Counted from the stretch's first letter, positions 1-6,139 are shown. The stretch: 6,226 nucleotides of DNA from an uncultured Clostridia bacterium (GCA_946623485.1 CAMORF010000144.1:1-6226), one strand, 5' to 3'. Numbers and translations: made by a program. The notes: generated by a model not told the origin, from the sequence alone.

Positions 1-35
1 CTTAGAAGGCTCTGCCACAGGTTTAAATGAGTTGG

Positions 36-64
36 TTGCTTTTTTTCTACAGATCACTTATGAT
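36..64 (+). promoter_or_regulatory. Predicted sigma-A-type promoter upstream of the TRAP binding-protein gene
   Basis: A TTGCTT element at 36-41 and a TATGAT element at 59-64 are separated by exactly 17 bases, the preferred spacing for the housekeeping sigma factor. Transcription would begin near 71, giving a leader of about 147 nt before the ATG at 218. The -10 hexamer is identical to that of the second promoter in the window (4807-4812). The -35 element is a partial match only. Bases 1-35 show no recognisable gene: one frame stops at 28-30, another stays open until 116-118, and neither reads as a known protein tail. Confidence 0.5.
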
Positions 65-70
65 AAGGCA

Positions 71-217
71 TCAGCAGACCATTGCCTGAATCTATATGCA
101 TCCTTGGGGCCTGCCTGAATCGATCCGTGCCGAAAGTGTGCCGTTTCGCGCAGCGGCGAATCGGACCATGAAGGGATGGAGCGCTGTGTAACATTGTAGA
201 TTCCGGGATGAAATACC
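71..217 (+). promoter_or_regulatory. Untranslated leader with a direct repeat and a hairpin
   Basis: This is the predicted 5' leader of the TRAP binding-protein gene. A perfect 10-base direct repeat, TGCCTGAATC, occurs at 83-92 and 112-121. A hairpin can form between 141-149 (CCGTTTCGC) and 156-164 (GCGAATCGG), with eight of nine positions paired around a 6-base loop. A 31-codon ORF (ATG at 96, stop at 189-191) lies here but has no ribosome binding site, so it is not called as a gene. I recognise no known riboswitch class. The binding site for the main gene is weak, only GGGA at 205-208, so translation could depend on leader folding; that is inference. Confidence 0.35.
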
Positions 218-1555
218 ATGAGAAAAACAGTTTTTCTGTGCGTGATTGCACTTTTGATCATCTTGACGGCCGGGTGCGCCGGGTCTGCTCCGGGGAGCGG
301 GGGAAGCGACGATCCCCGGGAGGGTGTCGTGAAGGAGGAGGGCGCTGCGCGGCTTGCGCAGGAGCCGGAGGCTGCCGCCTCCACGGAAGCCATAACGCAA
401 GATCAGGATTCCGGTATGAATGCGGGAGTGAAAGACCTTACTTCCGGTACGAACGCGGGAGAGGAAGATCAAGAATCTCGTACGAATGCCGGAGAGGATA
501 GCCTGGATGCCGGCACAGAGGCCGGAGAGAATGGTCTGGATTCCGGCACGGAAGCAAGGGAAGACCGTCTGGCTGCCGGCACTGATGCGCAAGGCGGCAG
601 TGCTCCCAAGGCTGGCGGCCTGGAGGACGCGGATCCCGGAAACCAGGAGATCTCCTTCACCATGTATTTCGTAGACCCGGACACATCCCCCTATGTAGAG
701 GGCGGGAAGAAGATCGCGGAACTGGTCAGGAAGGCGACGGACGGCAAAATCCGGATCGATGTGGTAGGAGGAAGCGAGACAGGGGAGCGGGAGCTTGTTG
801 AGAAAGCGATGGACAACGAGCTGGATATCGTAACCTGTGCGAATTCTGTCCTTACAAATTATATTCCGCAGATGAACATCCTGGATCAGGCTTACCTGTG
901 GGAGAATGCCGATGAAGCGCATGCTGCGGTGGACGGGATGCTGGGGGACCTGATCCGCAGGAAAGCGGAAACGCTGGGCCTGCATGTGATCGGTTTTGAG
1001 GAATCCGGGTTCCGCAATACATTTTCGACGATCCCCATTGAATCTGTGAAAGACTTCGATGACATCGTCATCCGTACGATGGAGAACAAATACCACCAGG
1101 CAGCATTTTCCGCGTTCGGCGCGGAACCGATCGGGATGCCTTATCCGGAGGTGCTGGACGCGCTGAAGGACGGAAGGATCAATGCCTGTGAGAATGCGAC
1201 GGTCAATTGTCTCAATTCCGGCTACTATCAGTACACGAAGCATGTGACGCTTACGCAGCATGCATTTGTCTATATCCTGCTGATCATGTCGGATGAAGCA
1301 TGGGACAGGATACCGGAAGACCTGGTCATTCCGTTCATGGATGCCGTAAAGCAGGGAGTCGCGTGGGAGCGGGAACGGCTTGTGGAAGCCAATGAAACAA
1401 TTGAAAAGGAACTGGAAGACCTGGGTGTCACGTTCCATCAGATTGACGTAGCCCAGCTGAAGAGCCTGTATCAGGAAGCGGCGGAAGAAAAAGGATTTAC
1501 ATTTGACCCCGAATGGGCGGTCGCTGTCAATGAGGCGATCCGCGAGGCTGCATAA
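218..1555 (+). CDS. TRAP-type transporter solute-binding lipoprotein, DctP family, with an N-terminal repeat linker
   Basis: This 445-residue protein is predicted to be an extracytoplasmic solute receptor of a TRAP transporter, a family that mostly binds small organic acids. Residues 1-20 form a lipoprotein signal peptide with lipobox LTAGC, so Cys20 should be lipidated and anchor the protein to the membrane. Residues 21-63 are a low-complexity Gly/Ala/Glu stretch, and 64-129 are six 11-residue tandem repeats. The DctP domain runs from about 145 to 445, close to the usual 300 residues. Family marks include SGFRNT, IRTMEN with the conserved Arg286 that normally pairs with the ligand carboxylate, MPYPEVLDAL, and EN at 325-326 followed by the YTKHVTLTQHAF block. 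The start is the ATG directly before the signal peptide; the Shine-Dalgarno match is weak. No DctQ or DctM permease gene is present. The next gene, 106 bases downstream with no terminator between, encodes a transmembrane cyclic di-GMP phosphodiesterase, so a co-sensor role is plausible (inference). The ligand cannot be named from sequence. Confidence 0.9.
   Translation: MRKTVFLCVIALLIILTAGCAGSAPGSGGSDDPREGVVKEEGAARLAQEPEAAASTEAITQDQDSGMNAGVKDLTSGTNAGEEDQESRTNAGEDSLDAGTEAGENGLDSGTEAREDRLAAGTDAQGGSAPKAGGLEDADPGNQEISFTMYFVDPDTSPYVEGGKKIAELVRKATDGKIRIDVVGGSETGERELVEKAMDNELDIVTCANSVLTNYIPQMNILDQAYLWENADEAHAAVDGMLGDLIRRKAETLGLHVIGFEESGFRNTFSTIPIESVKDFDDIVIRTMENKYHQAAFSAFGAEPIGMPYPEVLDALKDGRINACENATVNCLNSGYYQYTKHVTLTQHAFVYILLIMSDEAWDRIPEDLVIPFMDAVKQGVAWERERLVEANETIEKELEDLGVTFHQIDVAQLKSLYQEAAEEKGFTFDPEWAVAVNEAIREAA
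407..604 (+). repeat. Six degenerate 33-bp in-frame tandem repeats (11-residue linker units)
   Basis: Six consecutive 33-base units begin at 407, 440, 473, 506, 539 and 572. They encode DSGMNAGVKDL, TSGTNAGEEDQ, ESRTNAGEDSL, DAGTEAGENGL, DSGTEAREDRL and AAGTDAQGGSA. The consensus is roughly D-S-G-T-N/E-A-G-E-D-x-L. The last unit keeps only its first half. The units diverge at both DNA and protein level, so they are old or selected to diverge. The stretch is acidic, rich in Gly, Ala, Thr, Asp and Glu, and sits between the lipid anchor and the folded domain. It is most simply a flexible spacer holding the binding domain away from the membrane. Confidence 0.9.
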
Positions 1556-1661
1556 ACGACAATCGCGATTCACCACCATTGCCGGAATGCAAAGCGTTCT
1601 GTGCTGCGGCTGAATCGTGACATGTAATCAACGATTCCGAAGCGCCCCCGGAAGAAGTGAG
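1556..1661 (+). promoter_or_regulatory. Intergenic segment with mutually exclusive hairpins, no terminator
   Basis: The 106 bases between the first two genes contain neither a hairpin followed by a U-run nor a convincing promoter, which favours co-transcription. Related inverted motifs occur three times. Bases 1563-1572 can pair with 1611-1620 (ten pairs, one G-U), while 1612-1618 (GAATCGT) can instead pair with 1631-1637 (ACGATTC). The two structures share an arm and cannot coexist. AATCGCGATT at 1561-1570 is a perfect palindrome. A GTG at 1617 opens the reading frame of the next gene earlier, but it lacks a ribosome binding site and lies inside these stems. Confidence 0.4.
1650..1654 (+). 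promoter_or_regulatory. Ribosome binding site that decides the start of the EAL protein
   Basis: GGAAG lies 7 bases before the ATG at 1662, within a purine-rich run. The upstream in-frame GTG at 1617 has no comparable sequence. Starting at 1662 also puts the first transmembrane helix directly after a short basic N-terminus (MKLTRTIIPR), as expected of a membrane protein. Confidence 0.7.
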
Positions 1662-4600
1662 ATGAAACTGACCAGGACAATTATCCCCCGGATGGTTCTC
1701 GCCATATTGTTTGCCCTGTGCATTGTATTTGCGTTTGGGACATTCCGATCTGAGAACCGGAAGGGAATCACGAAGCAAAACGAGGAATTCATCAGTGAGC
1801 TTACCATCCAGGGAGTGAAATCCCTGGACAGTTTGCTTGCGGAAAATCTCGGATTTATCCGTTCTACAGCCTATCTTTACGGCGAGAGCCTCACTTCTCC
1901 GTGGGCAGATGTCGCCGTCATCCGCGATTACGAAGAAAACTCCGTTTTTGACCGGCTCTCCTATATCGATGCCAGCGGGGACAACTATACCAGCCGCGGT
2001 GTCATGGCCTACCTTTCCGAGCGGGAATATTTCCAGGCAGGCATGAAGGGCGAGTCCGGCATTGCTTATGTGCCGGAATCCCGGATTACAGGCCGGCCGG
2101 AGATGGCGTTTTACGCGCCGGTGTACTACGAAGGGGAAATCATCGGCGTCATGGCCGGCTATTATTTCGAAGAATATATCCGCAGCATCCTGGAGTTCAG
2201 CCTGTTCGGGTATGAAGGAGAGAGCTGGCTGTGCGCAGAAGACGGGACTGTGATCGGGTCAACCATGAAAGAAAGCCCCCGGAATATCCTGGACTACCTG
2301 GCATTGGAGCGGGATTGCCCCCAGGGGCAGATCTTGCTTCTGAAGCATGCGCTGTCGGAGCACACGAGCGTGACCTTTACTTACCGGGACGAGGGAGGAG
2401 AGGCGGTTGCCTATGGGCAGAGTCTGAATATGATGCCCTGGACCCTCATCCGTGATTTTCCGTCCTCCGCGGCGGGTATGCTTCTGGACCGTTCGAACCG
2501 GGCCGGAAGAAAGCTGCTTGCCATCCTGATCATCGCGTTTCTGGTATTTGGCGCTGTGTTTGCCATCGGCCTGATCCTGGAGCTGATGCAGAAGCAGGAA
2601 ACGATCCGCAGCACAGAGCGGGATCCTTTGACGGGCCTTTATAACCGGCAGTATTTCTACCATTATGTGGAACAGTATGACCAGCACCACAAAAACACGC
2701 AGATGGACGCGGTCGTCATTGATGTGGATCATTTCCAGATGATCAATGAACGCTATGGGCGCAGCCGCGGCGATGAGATCCTGAAGCAGATCGCGCAGAA
2801 CCTCCTGGAAGCCATCCGGATGACAGGCGGCGTCCTTTGCAGGCGGGAAGCGGATGTCTTTATGATGTACTGCCCGCACCGGGAGGATTATCATCAGATC
2901 CAGGAGATGGCAAGTGTCCGGGTCAATGAATCCGGCGAGGAGGAGAACCGCCTGCGTCTTCGGATCGGGATATACGCAAACGTTGACAAGAACCTGGAAT
3001 CCATCCGCCGGTTTGACCGGGCAAAGACTGCTTCCGATACCATCCGCGGGACCTATCAGAACCAGGTTGCCTGGTATGACGATACGATCTACCGGAAAGA
3101 GCTTTTTGACGACCGCCTGATCAGTGATTTCGGGGATGCCATCCGGAATGAACAGTTCCGGGTCTTCCTTCAGCCCAAGTTCGACCTGCAGACGGAGGAT
3201 AGCCGGCCCGCCGGCGCGGAGGCGCTCGTGCGGTGGGAACACCCTGGCCTCGGGCTTCTTGGCCCCGGTGCGTTCATTCCTCTGTTTGAGAAGAACGGGC
3301 TGATCCGGCAGCTGGACCGGTATGTCTGGCAGCACACTGCCCGGTTGATGGGGGAATGGAAGAAGCTCAGCGGACAGGTAATCCCGGTTTCTGTCAATAT
3401 CTCCCGGGCGGATATGTATGACCAGGATCTGGTCGAGTATCTATCCCGGCTGATTGAAGAAAACGGCCTGACAAAAGCCGAGTTTCTGCTGGAGATTACG
3501 GAGTCCGCTTACATGGAGGATTCTGCCCATATCATTGAGACGGCGCGGCTTCTGCGTGAGGAAGGATTCCGGATTGAGATGGATGATTTCGGCACCGGAT
3601 ACTCTTCCCTCAACATGATCAATGACCTGCCGATTGATGTCCTGAAGCTGGATATGGCATTTGTGCGGGCAGCGTTCCGGAACGGGAAGGATACCCGCAT
3701 GCTGGAGATTATCCTGGATATTGCAAGATACCTGGCTGTCCCGGTCATCGCGGAAGGTGTAGAGAACTATGAGCAGATGGAGACTCTGAAGCAGCTTGGC
3801 TGTGATTATGTGCAGGGCTATTACTATTCCAGGCCGATTCCGCCGGAGGACTTTGAAAGAGTATTCGGCACCGTGCCCTGCGGCCAGGCGGACAGCAGAA
3901 AGAAGAAGCAGCCCCAGAGCATGCTGCGCCTGCAGCAAAAGAGCGAGAACCTGGAGGATCTGCTTGCGCACCTGCCCGGGCTGGTGTTCCTGAAGGATGC
4001 CATGAGCGGGAAATATCTGGCGTGCAATCATGAATTCGCGGAATACGCGCACAAGGAGAGCCCGGAGGGTGTCATAGGGCTGACCGACCATGAGATCTTT
4101 GACAAGGAGACGGCGGATCATTTTGTGGAAGATGACCGGAAGGCCGTGAATATGTCCGAGCCCCATGTGTTCTATGAGAATGTCCCGGACGCTGCCGGAA
4201 AGGAGATCCGGAACCTGCAGACGACAAAGCTGCGTTTTGAGGATGCGTATGGCAGGCTTTGCGTCCTGGGGCTGTGTACCGATATTACGCAGGTTGTACG
4301 CATGAAGGAGCAAACCTCGCAGATGCGGCTTGCCTTTTCCCGGATCTTTGCGCTTACCGGTGACTATATCGGCATCTATACGGTGGATCCTGAGACAGAG
4401 CAATATGTGGAGTACAGCGCTACAGGAGATTATGCGAAATTGAATATCCCCGTCCGCGGGGAGAACTTCTTTGCGGAATCACGCAGACAGGCAGGGCGGG
4501 TGCTGTGGCCGGAGGACGTGGAATATCTCAGGGCGCGTCTGACCCGGGAAAATGTGTTCGCCGAGATTCAGAAACATGGTTTCTTCTCCTTGCGCTACCG

Positions 4601-4715
4601 GCTGAACATGGGCGGAAAGCCCCTCCATGTCAACCTGAAGGCAGTGATGGTACAGGAGCACGGAGGAGCGCAGCTCATTGTCGGAGTCAATAACATAGAG
4701 GCTGATTCAGTCTGA
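1662..4715 (+). CDS. Transmembrane cyclic di-GMP phosphodiesterase: Cache - degenerate GGDEF - EAL - PAS - PAS-like
   Basis: This 1017-residue protein probably hydrolyses cyclic di-GMP to pGpG in response to an external signal. TM1 is about 11-28 and TM2 about 285-306. Between them lies an extracytoplasmic double-Cache-like sensor, with an RLSYIDASGDNYTSR block followed by FYAPVYYEGEIIGVMAG. GGDEF begins at DPLTGLYNR (321-329) and keeps DVDHF (354-358), but its signature is EADVF (396-400) and the RxxD inhibitory site is missing, so cyclase activity is unlikely. The EAL domain (about 487-735) looks catalytically complete: Glu520 in EALVRW, Asn579, Glu611, Asp641, Asp642, Lys662, Glu698 and Gln718, with spacing matching RocR, plus the DDFGTG loop and Glu614 that stabilises it. 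A PAS domain (about 758-876) and a PAS-like domain (about 884-1012) follow the EAL, an unusual order. The degenerate GGDEF may be a GTP-binding regulatory module (inference). The gene follows the TRAP binding-protein gene without a terminator and is closed by a hairpin 12 bases after its stop. Confidence 0.9.
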   Translation: MKLTRTIIPRMVLAILFALCIVFAFGTFRSENRKGITKQNEEFISELTIQGVKSLDSLLAENLGFIRSTAYLYGESLTSPWADVAVIRDYEENSVFDRLSYIDASGDNYTSRGVMAYLSEREYFQAGMKGESGIAYVPESRITGRPEMAFYAPVYYEGEIIGVMAGYYFEEYIRSILEFSLFGYEGESWLCAEDGTVIGSTMKESPRNILDYLALERDCPQGQILLLKHALSEHTSVTFTYRDEGGEAVAYGQSLNMMPWTLIRDFPSSAAGMLLDRSNRAGRKLLAILIIAFLVFGAVFAIGLILELMQKQETIRSTERDPLTGLYNRQYFYHYVEQYDQHHKNTQMDAVVIDVDHFQMINERYGRSRGDEILKQIAQNLLEAIRMTGGVLCRREADVFMMYCPHREDYHQIQEMASVRVNESGEEENRLRLRIGIYANVDKNLESIRRFDRAKTASDTIRGTYQNQVAWYDDTIYRKELFDDRLISDFGDAIRNEQFRVFLQPKFDLQTEDSRPAGAEALVRWEHPGLGLLGPGAFIPLFEKNGLIRQLDRYVWQHTARLMGEWKKLSGQVIPVSVNISRADMYDQDLVEYLSRLIEENGLTKAEFLLEITESAYMEDSAHIIETARLLREEGFRIEMDDFGTGYSSLNMINDLPIDVLKLDMAFVRAAFRNGKDTRMLEIILDIARYLAVPVIAEGVENYEQMETLKQLGCDYVQGYYYSRPIPPEDFERVFGTVPCGQADSRKKKQPQSMLRLQQKSENLEDLLAHLPGLVFLKDAMSGKYLACNHEFAEYAHKESPEGVIGLTDHEIFDKETADHFVEDDRKAVNMSEPHVFYENVPDAAGKEIRNLQTTKLRFEDAYGRLCVLGLCTDITQVVRMKEQTSQMRLAFSRIFALTGDYIGIYTVDPETEQYVEYSATGDYAKLNIPVRGENFFAESRRQAGRVLWPEDVEYLRARLTRENVFAEIQKHGFFSLRYRLNMGGKPLHVNLKAVMVQEHGGAQLIVGVNNIEADSV

Positions 4716-4726
4716 CAGAAGGATAG

Positions 4727-4764
4727 AAACACGCCCCGCCATCCGGCGGGGCGTGTTTTTCTTT
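4727..4764 (+). terminator. Rho-independent terminator after the EAL gene
   Basis: AAACACGCCCCGCC (4727-4740) pairs perfectly with GGCGGGGCGTGTTT (4745-4758) around the 4-base loop ATCC. The 14-bp GC-rich stem runs into a T-rich tract (TTTTTCTTT). It starts 11 bases after the stop codon and should end the two-gene transcript. Confidence 0.93.
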
Positions 4765-4783
4765 CCCCGATGCAGCCGCAACA

Positions 4784-4812
4784 TTGACGATAAAAAAGCA
4801 GAATGATATGAT
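4784..4812 (+). promoter_or_regulatory. Strong sigma-A promoter with extended -10 for the BMP-family gene
   Basis: TTGACG (4784-4789) and TATGAT (4807-4812) are 17 bases apart, and TG at 4804-4805 gives an extended -10. Transcription should start near 4819, leaving a leader of about 148 nt before the ATG at 4967. The position just after a strong terminator fits an independent transcription unit. Confidence 0.8.
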
Positions 4813-4830
4813 GAAATTGTCAGTTGGGAG

Positions 4831-4895
4831 CTGTAAACAAATGAATGAGCAGGATACACAAGTAAAAGCAGGATGCTCAAGTGAATTGTTTACAG
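4831..4895 (+). promoter_or_regulatory. Nested inverted repeats in the leader of the BMP-family gene
   Basis: CTGTAAACAA (4831-4840) is a perfect reverse complement of TTGTTTACAG (4886-4895). Inside it, TGAGCA (4846-4851) pairs with TGCTCA (4874-4879), and AGCAGGAT is directly repeated at 4848-4855 and 4867-4874. A further 6-bp stem joins 4907-4912 (GTGCCC) and 4932-4937 (GGGCAC). The outer arms resemble TGTAAAC half-sites of LacI-family regulators, but 45 bases separate them, so they are either a leader RNA stem or a looped operator pair. I recognise no known riboswitch class. Confidence 0.5.
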
Positions 4896-4906
4896 ATCTT
4901 TCGTGA
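4841..4906 (+). CDS. Possible 21-residue leader peptide upstream of the BMP-family gene
   Basis: An ATG at 4841 sits 10 bases after GGGAG (4826-4830) and opens a 21-codon frame ending in TGA at 4904-4906. The peptide begins MNEQDTQVKAGC and ends ELFTDLS. It has no signal peptide, membrane helix or obvious run of one amino acid typical of attenuator peptides. The left arm of the inverted repeat lies between its ribosome binding site and start codon, so folding could block its translation. It is in frame with the downstream gene, separated by its stop, which may be chance. An ORF this short is weak evidence. Confidence 0.25.
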   Translation: MNEQDTQVKAGCSSELFTDLS

Positions 4907-4950
4907 GTGCCCTCCATGTGTCAGGACGCAGGGGCACGGAGTTATACAGA

Positions 4951-4960
4951 GAGGAGAAGG
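4951..4960 (+). promoter_or_regulatory. Ribosome binding site that decides the BMP-family start
   Basis: GAGGAGAAGG precedes the ATG at 4967; AGGAG at 4952-4956 is 10 bases from it. The longer frame from the GTG at 4907 has no such site and would put 20 charged residues ahead of an otherwise canonical signal peptide. The start at 4967 is therefore chosen. CTCC at 4912-4915 could pair with GGAG at 4953-4956 and mask this site; this is speculation. Confidence 0.8.
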
Positions 4961-4966
4961 ACGCGT

Positions 4967-6073
4967 ATGAAATTCAGAAAGATGGCAGGCATGCTGGCAG
5001 TGACAGCAGGTGCGATGATGCTCAGTGCCGGCGTGGCAGCTGCGGCAGAGACAGAATCGGCAGGAGAACCGTTCTCGGTATGTATCATCACTTCCTCTGG
5101 AATTGATGATGGAAGCTTCAACCAGGACTGCTATAACGGAATCCTGGCCTTTCTTGAAGAACATCCGGATTGCAGTGTGACCGATATCAAGGAATCTGAT
5201 TACAACGAGCTGATCCCGACGGTTGAGAAGTCTGTCGGCGATTATGATGTTTTTGTCCTGCCGGGCTTCAATTTCGCGGGAATCGGTGACATTGCGCAGA
5301 ACAACCCGGACAAGAAGTTCCTTGTTGTTGACTCGACGATTACGGACAGCGAGGGGAACGCAGTCACGCTGGACAACGTCTACACCATGACGTTTAAGGA
5401 GCAGGAAGGCGGTTTTCTGGCAGGCGTTGCGGCAGCGATGACAACACAGAGCGGCAAGGTGGCGGTCGTCAACGGCATGCCGTTCCCGAGCAATGTCAAC
5501 TATGAGCTGGGCTTCATGAGCGGCGTAGCGTATGCCAATGAGAATTTCGGTGCTGAAGCGGAATGCGTCGAGCTTCCGTCTTATGCCGGAACTGACCTGT
5601 TCGGCAATGATGTCGGCGGCAATTACACCGGCGATTTTGCGGATGAGGCACAGGGCAAGGTCGTCGGCGAAGCGCTGATCGATGAGGGATGTGATGTGAT
5701 CCTTGTCGCGGCAGGCGCGTCCGGAAACGGTGTTTTCACCGCGGCGAAGGAAGCTGAAGGCGTATATGTGATCGGATGCGATGTTGACCAGTTTGACGAT
5801 GGTGTGAACGGAAGTGAAAACATCATCCTGACCTCTGCACTGAAGGTGATGCATACGAACGTTACCCGCCAGCTTGAAGAGATCTATGACGGAACCTTTG
5901 CGGGCGAAGATGCCCTGCTTGGCGCTGACACAGACTCTACCGGCATTGTGACCGAAGAGGGCCGTCAGCAGCTTGATGACGATACCATCGAAAAACTGGA
6001 TGCATGCTATGAGCTGCTCAAGACCGGTGATATCGTTCCCGCTTCCCAGGAAGATTTCCAGGGGCTGAAATAA
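4967..6073 (+). CDS. BMP/PnrA-family substrate-binding protein (probable nucleoside-type ABC transporter receptor)
   Basis: This 368-residue secreted binding protein belongs to the basic membrane protein (BMP) family, whose studied members (Treponema PnrA, Gram-positive BmpA-type proteins) bind purine nucleosides for ABC uptake. Residues 1-27 are a signal peptide with a basic start, a hydrophobic core and an AAA-type signal peptidase I site. There is no lipobox cysteine, which is unusual for the family. Family marks are SGIDDGSFNQ (44-53), FKEQEGGFLAG, the VAVVNGMPFPSN then YELGFMSGVAYA block, VAAGASGNGVF, and IGCDVDQ ending at Gln275, followed by ILTSALKVMHTNV. Length is normal. It has its own promoter and a long leader. 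A hairpin follows the stop by 31 bases, and no ATPase or permease gene is seen, so the transporter partners lie elsewhere or beyond the window. Nucleoside specificity is inferred from family only; other BMP-like proteins may bind different ligands. Confidence 0.9.
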   Translation: MKFRKMAGMLAVTAGAMMLSAGVAAAAETESAGEPFSVCIITSSGIDDGSFNQDCYNGILAFLEEHPDCSVTDIKESDYNELIPTVEKSVGDYDVFVLPGFNFAGIGDIAQNNPDKKFLVVDSTITDSEGNAVTLDNVYTMTFKEQEGGFLAGVAAAMTTQSGKVAVVNGMPFPSNVNYELGFMSGVAYANENFGAEAECVELPSYAGTDLFGNDVGGNYTGDFADEAQGKVVGEALIDEGCDVILVAAGASGNGVFTAAKEAEGVYVIGCDVDQFDDGVNGSENIILTSALKVMHTNVTRQLEEIYDGTFAGEDALLGADTDSTGIVTEEGRQQLDDDTIEKLDACYELLKTGDIVPASQEDFQGLK

Positions 6074-6104
6074 GAAACAGCACCCGTGTGAGCTGTTCAC
6101 GAAA

Positions 6105-6139
6105 AAAGATCCTTCCCGCATTTTGCGGGAAGGATCTTT
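6105..6139. terminator. Long hairpin terminator, possibly bidirectional
   Basis: AAAGATCCTTCCCGCA (6105-6120) pairs perfectly with TGCGGGAAGGATCTTT (6124-6139) around a TTT loop. Read on the + strand, the stem ends in TTT then CAATC, a poor U-tract. Read on the - strand, the stem runs into six T (complement of 6102-6107), a good one. It probably terminates the BMP-family transcript and could equally end a convergent gene entering from the right. Confidence 0.8.

Noticed and set aside
96..191. A 31-codon ORF in the first leader
   Set aside because: No Shine-Dalgarno sequence and no recognisable product; likely chance in a GC-rich leader.
71..217. Cyclic di-GMP riboswitch controlling the phosphodiesterase operon
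   Set aside because: I looked for the conserved GEMM-type core in this leader and in 4819-4966 and did not see it; a covariance-model search would settle this.
407..604. CRISPR array or mobile-element repeats
   Set aside because: Units are contiguous, in frame, divergent and encode a regular 11-residue peptide, with no spacers between them.
92..1579. A 495-codon open frame on the - strand opposite the TRAP receptor gene
   Set aside because: It lies entirely antisense to a clear family member, has no recognisable domain, and its Arg/His/Leu-rich and repetitive stretches are the mirror of the 33-bp repeats. It is a codon-usage shadow.
1617..1661. Earlier GTG start giving 15 extra residues on the EAL protein
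   Set aside because: No ribosome binding site precedes it, it lies in hairpin-forming sequence, and the ATG at 1662 has a good site and a standard membrane-protein N-terminus.
2259..3335. A 358-codon - strand frame (and another at 3441-4403) within the EAL gene
   Set aside because: Both mirror GGDEF, EAL and PAS coding sequence in composition, with no domain of their own.
4907..4966. Earlier GTG start adding 20 residues to the BMP-family protein
   Set aside because: The extension is charged, would displace the signal peptide from the N-terminus, and has no ribosome binding site; the strong site sits just before 4967.
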